Assembly (NCBI RefSeq): GCF_032854445.1
Contig: NC_088301.1
Coordinates: 26,894,402-26,958,401 of the forward strand
Length of the DNA: 64,000 nt
Direction of reading: 5' to 3'
Source: Liolophura sinensis
Lineage: Eukaryota; Mollusca; Polyplacophora; Chitonida; Chitonidae
The notes below the pieces were generated by a model. That model had not been told where the DNA came from and made no database searches. It worked only from the letters and a program-made list of their open reading frames with translations. The stretch's first letter is position 1, and each line of letters begins with the position of its first letter. Shown here piece by piece: positions 9,324 to 22,900 of this stretch. Made by a program: the position numbers and the translations under genes.

Positions 9324-10852
9324 TTTTATACATTAGTAAAATTGCTGACGGTTCAGTGAACATCGACACTGTAATTGCCCTTTTAAATGTTGATCTGGCA
9401 AATTACTTCATGTCTTGCAATAACTGGCCATGGACATGTTGTCTTATTAGTTTATTTGGGACCCATTTTCAACAAATTCTGATATTTACCAACCTCGTAT
9501 CAGAAATTGTCGAAAACCAACCTAATTTAACTGAATTAGTAATCACGTATAGGCCTTTATATATAATTAAATTTTCATTATTCCGATATTATCTTCAGTT
9601 TGGATTACATATTTGATGTAACACGTTTTACTTCTCCGCTTGGACCCAGTCAAGGCAGATTCAAAATCTGAAAATATCTTACACATCTTGACATGTTGTT
9701 GTTGTTGTTGTCTATATGGTCCGGGCCATCAACAAGTAGTTGTCACCACTAAAGATTTAAGAAATAGCCAATCAAAGCAAGAAGAGAAACTAAAAGTGTA
9801 CTGGATAATCTTACTGCAAGTGGGATCTTCTTTGACGGGACACTTCGAAGCCTGTGACAAGCCCTACTTCGCATCAGAATGTTACGTCCATGCAAAGGCC
9901 CACGTGGTTCCTGTTGCGAAAACGAAACAAAGGGGAAGTAAGTCTTACACATTTTTCCAAACCGGAGATTACACAAGAGTTATCTACCCATGAATTCCCC
10001 TGCCTTTCGACTGTGTGCCCACAAACTAACCCATTCAGACAAATCATAATAAGATATATGCATGCGCATTCATGATTACTCATACATCTTTTCGTACAAG
10101 AGGATAAGCGTAGACTAAACGAAATGTCAGGCCTTCGAAGAGGAATTAGACCTAGCTAATAGGTTGCAATCGCAAGCTACAACAGCAGGAGACTTGATTA
10201 TATAAAAACATGCAATCACCATTATTATAAATGTAAGACCACATCAATTTAGGGGTATTTACTGTTATCATGTCAGAAATAGCCGACTACAATATGTAGT
10301 TAAATGATTTGTTGCGGTTGCTGCAGTACATATACAAATGTTTATCAGAGAATTACATGCTATTTCTCTGCATTTTCTGCACAAAACTGCCCATTTGACT
10401 TGTTAATTTTACTTGTTAATAATTAATACTAATAATGTCAATAACAGTGCAATAGAAAATTAATCTAGATTAAAAGGTTGTAAATAATTGCAGCGGTGCT
10501 GTTAAGCTCTCTCATACAAGTATTTCAATTCAATATTTTTTTTATTTTATCGATTTTTTAAATTTGTCTTACTTTAATTGTCTTAAATTCATTGAGAAAG
10601 GTACCGGTTGGTCAAAAACAAAACAAAAGAAAAAAAAAATCGATTGATATGGTCAGACACTACCAGCATACAGTACACCAAACTTCACGGCGCAGCGCCC
10701 TCTATGACGTTTGCTGAGAGCAGACAACAAACGGTACAGATCAAAGTTGGCGTGGTGCCGGGAAATTCAGTCGGCCGGCCACATGTGAAGCGAACGGCTG
10801 CTGATAGCACTCGTGGCGGGATGACTTAGACGGGGCAGTTCTTTACCCCAGG
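9324..10852. other. Laminin 5' flank and leader
   Basis: No coding exon was recognised. TATATAAAAA occurs near 10199, some 650 bp before the ATG, but cannot be tied to a transcription start. The segment from about 10680 is GC-richer than its surroundings and may be promoter or 5' leader of the laminin gene. Confidence 0.35.
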
Positions 10853-10922
10853 ATGCACGCCAATGTGATTGTAGTGTGCTTTCTGTTCACTACATGGATA
10901 AATGGTGTTACAGCAGAAGAAG
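10853..10922 (+). CDS. Laminin alpha exon 1, signal peptide
   Basis: Encodes MHANVIVVCFLFTTWINGVT then AEE: a short N-region, hydrophobic core and small residues before a likely cleavage near VTA|EE. The ATG has A at -3. An in-frame TAG lies at 10805-10807, so the start cannot be further upstream in this exon. Donor G|GTAAGT leaves phase 1. Its G joins AT of exon 2 to make Asp, giving EEDERALYP, the usual start of the mature LN domain. Confidence 0.9.
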
Positions 10923-13900
10923 GTAAGTATAAGTTTTATGCGTTTGCGTTGAACGGCATTTAAATGTCGTCTGCTTCAGCAGTTGTTGATTTCAGATTTA
11001 ATCAGACACACTTAGGCCTACATTTCACTTAACCAAATGTTTTAAAACATTTTCTTTCAGCTCATGTAATACGTTGTCATCAAGCACTCAGGTTTTGTTA
11101 CGCAAAAATAAGTGTTACCTTTTCACTTCATGTAACATGAAGTACTAATGGTATAATCTTGTACAGGCAGTGTAGATCATTACATAGTGCTGTTTGTATC
11201 ATTTTTAAACAGTTACTTTGTCTTACCATATCTAAATTTAAGGCTTAAGTCTTTTTGTTTTATTTCTCTCTCCCTCAGCTTGTCAATATAATATACATGT
11301 ATATACATATAAAGAAATACCAGTAATTCTTTCCAGGCTAGCCTTCACAGGTATAGCAAATTAGCCTGGCGTGACACATTGAACTAAATTGCTTCACCTT
11401 AAAAAAGTGAAACACCATGATCATAATTAATTCTAATTGCTGTTTCAACACCATTGCCAGAAAATTATAAATTATCTGTAGTTTATTGTAATTTATAGTT
11501 GTTGTCTCTTTACTTCTGCCCCGTTTACCTGACAGGTGGGGTGAGGCAGGGTTAAGGGGGGAATTTTGTTTAAATCAGGTCAGTTAGGAGATTATGGCCA
11601 CACATGACTTGATGCATTAAACACACAAGGAAAATGAATGAAGCCTGTCAACATTGTGTTGTAAACATCCAAATAATCCTACACTGTTGGTGTTGTTTTG
11701 CCTTTTATGAAAAAGAAAATCACATTTTTTTAATACCCTGAAGATTTAATTAGGCCTAAATATTGACTTCTGTTTATTTATTTATTTATTTATTTATTTA
11801 TATTTAAGAATTTGTGGCAAAGGTTAGAATCATTTGGCATGGGTGGCATTTCATTCAGATGTTCATATCATAAGAAACTGTGTCCAGATAGTAAACATTC
11901 CTTAAATTTTATTGACCACCTTAGCTATTTATCAGGTAGTTAATGCCTAGTCAGGGCTTTTATCTGGGACTTTGGGTTACAACCTCAGTACATTGTATGC
12001 ACAATGGTTATCAGGAATTTAGTGTCTATTTTTTGGAGTGCAGCAAGGAGAATAGCTTAGGCCCTCATTCTTTACAGATTATTTTATGATAAGGATTGTG
12101 TGATTTGTTTGTGGAAATGAATCTGAGAGATTTAATTGTGGAAATCACTTGGGGATTGAATAGATGAAAATGTAGTCTGCTGAGTCCATTCTTATCATGT
12201 ACATGTATAGTAGGCCAGGTGTTAAATCCTGAGATGGGGGCCTCTGTGGCTCAGTTGGTTGGCGCGCTAGCGCAGCATTATGACCCAAGAGTCTCTCACC
12301 AATGTGGTCGCTGTGAGTTCAAGTCCAGCTCATTCTGGCTTCCTCTCCGGCCATAAGTGGGAAGGTCTGTCAGCAGCCTGCAGATGGTTGTGGGTTTTCC
12401 TTCCACCATAATGATGGCCGCCGTCGTATAAGTGAAATATTCTTGAGTATGGCGTAAAACACCAATCAAATAAATAAATAAACTAAATTCTGAAATAGTT
12501 TACTGAATTTGCTGCTACTGCTTAAACTTTATTCCCTGCGGGATGTAAACATTTTTCCTCAGCAAGCAACTTGTAGTTATAGTCAGTATCATTCCTTGTA
12601 TAAGGAATTGCAAATTACATCTATTGCATTGTATTACCTTGTGTAAATGTAGCGTTATCTTGTTCTTTTTTATTACTATTATTATTCTTTTTTATGTTTA
12701 AGCTGAGTCGTTATACATAATAATGTTGCAATATGAGTGTACATATTTCTTTGTACCAATTTATATCTCAATACAGTGATGCAAATGTTTCATTGTGTAT
12801 GTCATTTACCTCAGTTAAAATACACAAGGCACTGCTACCTTTTCCGTGTCTTTGCCCAAATTCCCTCACTACATATTTCCACGTAAATGCTACGTGCCCA
12901 GGATTCATTATTTTCTATGTGCCATAGTGAAAAAAAAATGATAAGCCTGTAGTCAAAATTTTGTGACGATATTCCCATATGTCTTCACATATAAAAAGGT
13001 TAGAAAAACAGAAACATAATATTCCCGTAAGGGACATATAAACTTCAGTCTGAGTGTACATCTAGCTGGAGCAAGGGAGGGTGGGGTGTTGGGGAAAGGG
13101 TAGGAAAGGTGGGTCAGTAGGAGATGAAGGGTTGGCCTACAGTTTAGAGCAGCTGATAGCAGAGTTGACACTCAGGGGCAGACGGAATTCTGTACAGTAA
13201 CAGAATGTGTGATTAGGTAAAACTTTACAAGAAAACTGGATAAAATCAGTCTGAGCAAAACCAAGCAACACGACCAGTGTTGTTTCAGTGTAAATGTGCC
13301 ACTTGTCAGAAAATGTATTACAAGAGGTGGTGTTAAAATATAACTTGGAGTTGCAACTTTGACTTGATTCATATTAATATGTACATGAGCTACTTCAAGA
13401 TTTAGTATGTGCACTTCTCTGTGTGTTAGTATGTTATGAAAAAATTTCTACATATAAATGAACAAGTTCAAGAAGCTGAATTTGCCTTTTCTTAAATTTA
13501 TATGTTATATTTCTGAATATAAAAGACTATTTTTAATTTTTTAATTTTTAAAAGACTAATTTTGTTGTAATGAATAGTAGACTGCAAGTCATTTCTTATC
13601 TAACTTAAATAATCTCACTACTTTTTTTCTCATTTCATCTTGTTCCAATGATTGTATGGTATTAAACCATAATCATCCAATCGTCTCTTTTTACATGACT
13701 GATTTACCTGCAGTGAGCCCAGATTGCACTAGTTTTACCTATTTACTGTAATTCAACTTTTTCGCAGGGGCCTCCGTGGCTCAGTTGGTTAGCGCAGCGT
13801 AATGACCCAGGAGTCTCTCACCAATGCGGTTGCTGTGAGTTCAAGTCCAGCTCATGCTGGCTTCCTCTCTGGCTGTACGTGGGAAGGTCTACAAGCAAAC

Positions 13901-16900
13901 TGCGGATGGTCGTGGGTTTCCCCCGGGCTCTGCCCAGTTTCCACCCACCATAATGCTAGCCGTCGTCGTATAAGTGAAATATTCTTGAGTATGGTGTAAA
14001 ACACCAATCAAATAAATAAATAAATCAACTTTTTCACATGTTTGCAAGGTGTTTATTCAAGCATTTTCTTAGGGCATTATTCTGTGTTTTTTTGAAGGCT
14101 TGAAATTGGCCAATCCAATCAATATAGTTTTGTCTCCAAAATCAAATTAAAAAGTTGCAAATATTGCACTTAAAGTTGCTCTTCACGTGTGAAAAGGTTG
14201 AGGAATGAGGGTGTTTTTAAAACTGATAAACTCGAGAACTAAAAATGTAGGAAATGCGGTTAACACAATTGAGAAGGGTACTACTATGTACAAATTGAGT
14301 TTATTTCTTTTTCTTTTGCTTGTTTTAGCATTTGTGCCAATTAAACTTTTAAACTACAGACGGTCTTACATGGGAAGGTCTGCAACCTGCGGATGGTTGT
14401 GGGTTTCCCCCGGGCTCGGCCCGGTTTCCTCCCACCAAAATGTTGGCCGCTGTCGTATAAGTGAAATATTCTTGAGCACGACGTGAAACACCAATCAAAT
14501 AAATAAATAAATAAACTGCAGATTAACAGCAAAACAAAACTGAATTCTAAAGGTGTTTTGTGTGTTAACATCACGTGAAGACAACACCATTTGTAAAGCT
14601 GTGCAAATTTTTGTGGTGTATAAACTGTAAGAGTTGTGAAGAGATTTCTCTCAAGTACACATTGTGGTGTTAGCCACACTACAACAGGCTCAAAGAAAGC
14701 CCAGTGTCAAAGTTAAGCACACCTGAAAGACTTAACTTCATGGAGTAAATACTCTAAAGAAAAATGTGTCATTTTGTCGCCAAGTATGAACTTTCATGTT
14801 ATATTTTATACTAATCTAAGAGGACTTCAATTTCTTTCCCCCACCCCCACCCCCACCCCCTCACATTTTCCCTTTGCATGATGATTTATTTTATCTCACC
14901 TGGGTTAAAAATAAAATTTTTGACCCTAATAATTTTGACTTGGGATTCTTAACTGACCGGCCAACCTCTATGCTTTAATTCACATTAAAATATTACACGT
15001 TTCACATAATTTATACCAAACTTAAATGTTATATACTGTACTTTTATTATTATTTGTTATTGAATTCAAAATACTTAATTGAATGCCAAGCAATTTTCAC
15101 AGTAAATACAACCTTTCATGCAAGAGAAGTTTTAAAAGTTTTTCTGGAATAAATAAGACCCATAAATCTTAATGCATTAATAATTAGCTACATTAGATGA
15201 CAAATTTAACTATATCTTCAGTTTGCAAGTACACTATATTCCCCATACAGTATATCTAAACTTAATTGTGGGTGGTGCTTTCCTCAAGGCTGATTCTGGT
15301 TTCCTCTAGGCTAATTCTGGTTTCTTCTACCCATGAACCTGGTCATCTGTCATATAAGTGAAGACTTCTTGAACACGGTGTTACACACCATGAAATAAAT
15401 CAATGAATACAAGTCTTTTTTGGACAGTCTACGGTAGGTAAGAATGAACTAGTGTTGTTTTTGACCGCGGGAGAACTCGGGTGCACAGTATCTATTCTTC
15501 TAGTACTGATACTACATTTGTCAGGCCGACACTTTGATGTTGTGTAGAATGAAAATGCCAGGTATTTATCTGGGGGAATGATACAGCCAAGACTGACACT
15601 CACAGCAAAGTAGGCTAGTTTATAATTATTTGGAACTGTTACCTCCGTACTTAACTCCGTACTTACCTCTGTAACAGTAAGAATTATCTCTCAAGTGGAT
15701 ATCCCAGCTAGCACAGCCTCCATGTTTTAGAGCCCTACAGCTTGCGCCATTCACTTCCACATAGAAAAGACCGGTCAGGAAAGCACGGTTGGTAGAGCGT
15801 CCGCTTCGGGACCGGTAGATCCAGGATCAATCCTGGATCGAGTCACACCTAAGACTTTAAAAGAGGAAGTTGTAACTTCCTCGCTTGGCATTCAGCATGA
15901 AGGGGATAGTGCAACGACTGGTTGACCCGTATCAGTATAATGGCTTGAGCGAGGCGGCTTTCTTGCCCTCGGTAAGTCGTCTCAGTGAAGCAGCACTAGA
16001 AAAAAGAGCAGTGGAAATCCGTCCTGCGACTAGGAGGCACATTACACGTACATGCACCATAAGGATTCCTTCGTTGTCATATGACTGAAAAATTGTTGAG
16101 TACGACGTTAAACCCCAGGCACTCACTCACTCCACATAGAAAAATTGTTCTTAGCGTTACAACTCGAGCCTGTCCTAATGTTGGGTACATACTGAATCTC
16201 CAAGTCCTCTAATTCTAATGAATGTCAAGTTGAAGATCATGCAGCATCGAGAAACCCTCTTCTTGGATAAACCAATCTGTTGAAGCTTTTGAAGAGAGAA
16301 GTCAAACTAACATCTGCCATGTTTTTATTTGAACATCCAGCAATGCAGCATGCAAAACTGTGGGAACTTAAGTTGAATGAAGACTTTGTTACTGTATTGG
16401 CACAGATATATGCAGGTGGTGCATGTATTGCTGACAGTCATGTTTCATTTTTGCTGTGTTAATTGGCAGTCTTAGTGGTTTAATTGAACATCTTGGAGGT
16501 TGAAGACTTTTGTTAATTGGCAGTCTTGGTGGTTGAAAACTTTTGGTAATTTACAATCTTGGAGCATCGATTTTGATTGTAAAATGTAAGCTACATACAC
16601 ATGACAATCCTGTTAAATATTAATACATGTACATGTATAGAGACAAATTACAAAGGAAAGAGAAAGTGAGCCAAACACATGGCTTTTGCTGCAGGTTTCC
16701 CCACTGTGAGGAGTATGGAAATGTGGCCAAAAATTGCAGTTGTTGAAATCTGGACGCTGAGAAAAGTAGCAAGAATGGAAGCCAAAAACCACAGTTAGTG
16801 AGCCTATTTAAATGGTATTATTCACACAATAACACTGTCTGCCAAATACATGTCATTGAAAAAACATTTAAAGGTGACTTAATACAGCTTTGACTTTACC

Positions 16901-19900
16901 TTTGTGTGCATGCCATCTTTTATGATGGTTGTTTTGTGAGTTAAAACTGACAGTTACAGGCCTACTGACTAAGCAGACTTCACTTACAGTGTACTCTGGT
17001 AACCTTTTTTTTCTAGTCTGACAGATATTGAAAGTTGTGTGGGCTATCTGTTGAGACATTGCAGATATATAGCAGATGGCTCACCTAGACCCATGGGACT
17101 TTGCTAATGAGGCTGCAGGTACAAGTATATGCATTAAGCCAGGCATGCATTAGGTAGATGTTTCAGTGATTTGAGATAGACAGTGGAACAAACAAGCACA
17201 AATTTGCTATCCATGTACATGTAGCTGTGACATTCCCTCATGGTCTATACGTTTTTCTGTCATGTTGCACGAAGGCCCATCATTGAAAGACTGGCATATG
17301 TTGAAAGAAAAATTTGACCAACCTACTGACTTACAGGGTTGTTTATATAGCTTAACTGCTAAAAAAAGCATATTGTAGAGAGTTTTCATTGGGAATGGCG
17401 ACAAATCCACTGAATGCTGCACGTGATCATTGAAAAGCAGATATTTGGTTTTGAACAACAAGTGGTTTGCAGTGGTGGCCATAGATAAGCATAAATGTGG
17501 ATAGAAAATGGATAGAATACAGCAGCAACTATTAAAGCTTTGTGTTGAAGCTGGGTACACAGTTGTTCAGCTGAAGACTTTTCTTGGAAAACTTTTTTGT
17601 ATGGTGCACTGAATTGCGTGACTTGTCTTGAGCTACAAAGTTTCACATAGTGTACATCAGGCTTATGAAAACAATCACAGTATTGTTGTATATACTTGTA
17701 ATGAGGCAGGACCAAGAAACTATTACTGATAAACTTGTTACCTGAAACCGTTTCTGACAATGTTGCTTTTCTTCAGTTTCGATTGGGCTCTGAAGCAGGG
17801 TGTGGTGTTTCACCGATACTGTGGAACGAAGGGGAAAAGCTAGGAAATATGTGGTACAGCTTGTGGAAGTTGTCCAAGTTCTATAAAATATGATAATTGC
17901 AGTACACATGCTCCTTTCTCTATCTTCTGACAAACGGTGTATGCTTTTGATGGATATAAAGATTGCTGCAACAAACTCACAGTGTTTGTCTGACAAATGT
18001 CGATTGAAATACACTGTGAGAGGGGATTGTTATCATGGTGCTAATTTGACACATGGATACTTGTTCTGTCAAAATAAATGAGGCACATGTGATGTGATCT
18101 CGGCTTATAACTCCCAAATTGCCAAAGTTGCCAAATTTCCCAACAAGGATCTTTTCTTAAGTTGTTGACTGTTTTTGCTATTCTTGTTGATAGTTTGTCT
18201 AATATAGGCTTTTACTGATGCATATTTTTTTTGGTAAAGTACATGCAGTACCCAGATTACTTTCCATTCAACTGAAGTTGAAGAAACCTGTTGCATTAAA
18301 AAAAAGATGAATATCATTGATGTAAACTAGTATGTATGTATACTTCCCAGGTGTTAATTGTGACACCTGGAAGTGTGGCATCTGGTCAAATTGGCTGGCA
18401 ATACCGTCACACCAATGTAGACAGCTGGTATTAAAATCTGATAGATTAATGTATGTATACTTGCCAGGTGATAATTGTGACGCCTGGAAGTGTGGCACCT
18501 TGTCAAATTGGCTGGCAATACTATCACACTAATATAGACAGCTGGTATTAAAATCTGATAGATTAATGTATGTATACTTGCCAGGTGATAATTGTGACAC
18601 CAGAAAGTGTGGCACCTGGTCAAATTGGCTGGCAATACTATCACACCAATATAGACAGCTGATATTAAAATTTGATAGATTAATGTATGTATACTTGCCA
18701 GGTGATAATTGTGACACCTGGAAGTGTGTCACCTGGTCAAATTGGATGGCAATACTATCACACCAATATAGACAGCTGGTATTAAAATTTGATAGATTAA
18801 CGTATGTATACTTGCCAGGTGATAATTGTGACACCTGGAAGTGTGTCACCTTGTCAAATTGGCTGGCAATACTATCACACCAATATAGACAGCTGGTATT
18901 AAAATTTGATAGATTAACGTATGTATACTTGCCAGGTGATAATTGTGACACCTGGAAGTGTGTCACCTTGTCAAATTGGCTGGCAATACTATCACACTAA
19001 TATAGACAGCTGGCATTAAAATTTGATAGATTAACGTATGTATACTTGCCAGGTGATAATTGTGACACCTGGAAGTGTGTCACCTTGTCAAATTGGCTGG
19101 CAATACTATCACACTAATATAGACAGCTGGCATTAAAATTTGATAGATTAACGTATGTATACTTGCCAGGTGATAATTGTGACACCTGGAAGTGTGTCAC
19201 CTTGTCAAATTGGCTGGCAATACTATCACACCAATATAGACAGCTGGTTTTAAAATTTGATAGATTAACTGTTCAAGATCTAAAAGAGGTTTCAGAAAGA
19301 AAGATGAAAATTGTGTAGCAATGATATTGCATGTAGTAATGAAGTTGCATGATATATACGCTGTATATTTTGGGAAGTATTTCACCAAACAGTTTTTCAT
19401 ATACATTGAAGTTGTACTAATTGCTTGCTCCACCTGACTTCATGTACATGTATATGGTTTACATAGCAATGTTCATTGCCATAGCAACAAAGAAACACAA
19501 ACTTGTAGGCCTGCAATGAAAAAAAAAAACCCAGTAGTTTCTAGTTCTACAGTCACGAAAAGTTTTGAATTGTATCCGATAACTGGTTTGTCATCAGGTA
19601 ATCTGTTTGTTATCTGATAAAGAATGTTTGTAAGAACGCACATCTTTCCTGAGTTATCATTTTCTACATGACTGTTTTTGGTATCATATTTCGCTTCTGC
19701 AAACATTTGACTCTTCTCAGTATATTAGGAGGTTGTACAGATGTACTTACTGATACTTGCACTTGTGCACATATATATATATCTAAATGAACACTCCACA
19801 CGTAGGCCAATGAGACTTGATTCCTTGTTACCCGTCAGATTTTCACATTTTGGAAAATTGTTGCAGGTAGCGGAATAATAAGTTTCATTTTTCATTGTTT

Positions 19901-22900
19901 GGCTATTTTGACCCTTTTACGACAATTTCTGGCCCCAAAAAAAAAAAGAACATACTGAGCTAAAGAATTGATGTAAGTGGTAAAAGAACATGCCGGCTGT
20001 GACACGAAACTAAGAATTTAGCGTTATTGGCCTTACATGTACATCTGTGGGGATGAACATACATGTATACAGACAGTGTTCTGTGATTACATGCAGGTGA
20101 TAATTAGTATGCATGGTATGGCAACTTAGCAACTTTCTTGTACCTAAACCATTGGAGCTCGTGTCCAGGCAGTCAGAATACACGTTGCTTGTACTGGGTA
20201 ATGTATACCCACCCGATCACCTGATTCCCAACCCCTCCTCACCCAACCCCACCCCACCCCACCCAACCCCACCCCACCCCACCCCACCCAACCCAACTCT
20301 CAAATCCATATATCATTTGCAGCTTACATCCAGCGAAGGTTTTTGTGTCTGAAGTAATTTAACCGAAGTAGTCAAATTTCTTGATCTTTATCTTCAGTCG
20401 CTTGTGATACATCTGACCTCTGAAACATATTTGACCCCTGACACACTCTTTGCAGTAATCATCCACTTTGTATCAAAAATTTTTTTTGCTGTTTTGATTT
20501 TTTAATTTGTGTATCCATATTCCATTGAGCTGTGTTTGTATACCTCAATACAGTTATTTATATAATGTTCCTCTTCGGCCATGGCAACCTGTTGATGGTC
20601 GTGGGTATCCTCAGGATCTGCCCAGTTTTCTCCTACCATAATGGGGCTGCCATCGTATAAGTGAAATGTTCTTGTGTATGGCGTAAAACACCAATCAAGC
20701 AAATAAATAAATACATTAATTACATGTAGCTGACTACAGTTGCAATTTTTCAACACTTTTCAGCTTGTTTCCACATAGTAAAACCATTGAGTCAGGGCAG
20801 CATGCATATTATTTGGCGAAGGCCTTTTTTGTTGTTTTCCTCAGTGCTTGGTACAAAATGTGGATGTGGATCACAAGTGTGCACTCTGTAGTGTCTGCAT
20901 GTATCTTTACCATTTACATGATAGAGGCCAGTTATGCACCTCCAGGTAGAGACAAGGCACCGCTAACACATTTCCTACATCTACTACGATCTGCTGGCAG
21001 TTTACCAACATTATAATACTACACACAGTGCTGTACACACAAGAATACACAAAGGAGCATGTATAAATACTTGTAGCTGGAGGATAGAAATATGGCAGGT
21101 GTCAATAGAGGGGCAAAATGTGTACATGTAGCGTTACACAGATTTACGTTATATGGCACTGAGGGTGTACTGGAACCTCTGTAGAAGCTCACTGAGGTGA
21201 CTATGATGTGACTGTACTCTGATGGTGTACTGGAGCCTCTGTAGAAGCTCACTGAGGTGACTAAGATGTGACTGTACACTGAGGGTGTACGTTATACGGC
21301 ACTGAGGGTGTACTGGAACCTCTGTAGAAGCTCAGTGAGGTGACTATGATGTGACTGTACACTGATGGTGTACAGGAATCTCAGTAGAAGCTCAGTGAGG
21401 TGACTATGATGTGACTGTACACTGAGGGTGTACAGGAACCTCTGTAGAAGCTTAGTGAGGTGACTATGATGTGACTGTACACTGAGGGTGTACTGGAACC
21501 TCTTTAGAAGCTCAGTGAGGTGACTATGATGTGACTCTACACTGAGGGTGTACAGGAACCTCTGTAGAAGCTCAGTGAGGTGACTATGATGTGACTCTAC
21601 ACTGAGGGTGTACAGGAACCTCTGTAGAAGCTCAGTGAGGTGACTATGATGTGACTGTACACTGAGGGTGTACGTTATACGGCACTGAGGGTGTACAGGA
21701 ACCTCTGTAGAAGCTCACTGAGGTGACTATGATGTGACTGTACACTGAAGGTGTACTGGAACTGCTGTAGAAGCTCAGTGAGGTGACTATGATGTAATTT
21801 TCTGGAGAAGCTACATATTAGGTTTTGTGTGTTGTAATGGCTGTCCATATAAGTTTTTCTAATTTTTTTATTATTCATTTATTTATTTATTTATTTATAT
21901 TTGATATGTGTTTTCACCATACTCAGGAATATTTCACTTATACAAGGGCGACCAATATTATGGTGGGAGGAAACCGGGCAGAGCCTGAGGGAAACCCACA
22001 ATTAACCGCAGGTTGCGGGCAGACCTTCACATGAGGAAAAGGAAGCCAGCATGAACTGAACTTGAACAGAGGCACCCATTGTGTTATATCTTTATAGGTT
22101 AAAACTTCACAAATTTTAGCACTTCCAAATTAAATTTTGCCAGCCAGTCCAAGTGACTATTTGAACGGTGTCTGACTATAAACAATGTAAGTTTAAAATA
22201 CTTCACTTGAGCAGCTCTGATCTCTGGAGTCTTCGGCATGGTACCTCTACTGAGGAAGTTTGTGACACTATATAAAATAATTTCAAACTTCAACTGGCCC
22301 ATTCGTTCAAAGTGATGCCTAATATTGTCATTTGATCAATTCTTCTACTTTTCAAGGACTGCAATAATTCCTTCATGAGACACTTTGCGAATGTTAACTA
22401 TCTGCTCACATAAAAGGTGTACAGAACATGCCTTATAGTAGATGTTTGTTTTAATTTGTACAGTCCATAGGGTGACACTATTTCCAGCTTTAAGTTACGG
22501 TAGAGGCAGGTGCCAGTGAACTCGATACAGACCCTGCTGTAGGTATAAGCACTGGGTGACTGAGTATCAGCTTAAAAAAGCAATCGATTGATAGTCTAGT
22601 CACACGTGTGGAAGTGTAATGGAAGATGCCATGTGCCACACTTAAGGAATCCCCAGGGTGGAGGTTAAGGGGTAGACTGCCCTAACTATCACTGCGTGTA
22701 ATGTACACTATACCTACAGGTACAAGTGGGTGGGTGCTACCGTTGAGTTGCCTCTGCAATACAGTGCTCTCACATCCCACATTTTTGCACAGGTTGGGAT
22801 ATTAGTTTGGGTCTGTATGTTTGTCTGCCTGTCCACCTGCCTGTCTGCCTTGCTTTGGTTTAAATGCAATACATTTACATATTATCCCTTTTTGATCAAT

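Noticed and set aside
9640-9993. 117-codon open frame with a Cys run
   Set aside because: The Cys run comes from a short TGT repeat, with no family resemblance and overlapping open frames on the other strand.
10608-10829. Open frame just upstream of the laminin start
   Set aside because: Different frame from exon 1, no domain, stops before the laminin ATG. Probably leader or promoter DNA.
12236-12330. Stand-alone tRNA gene suggested by A and B boxes (also at other SINE heads)
   Set aside because: The tRNA-like part is fused to a SINE body and tail, and no complete cloverleaf was confirmed.
17207-18081. Cluster of overlapping 60-124-codon frames on both strands
   Set aside because: Mutually overlapping frames with no domain pattern and ordinary intron composition.
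18529-19000. Overlapping repetitive open frames of about 145 codons on both strands
   Set aside because: They follow the 117-bp tandem unit, which is divisible by three, on both strands, with no splice context or domain.
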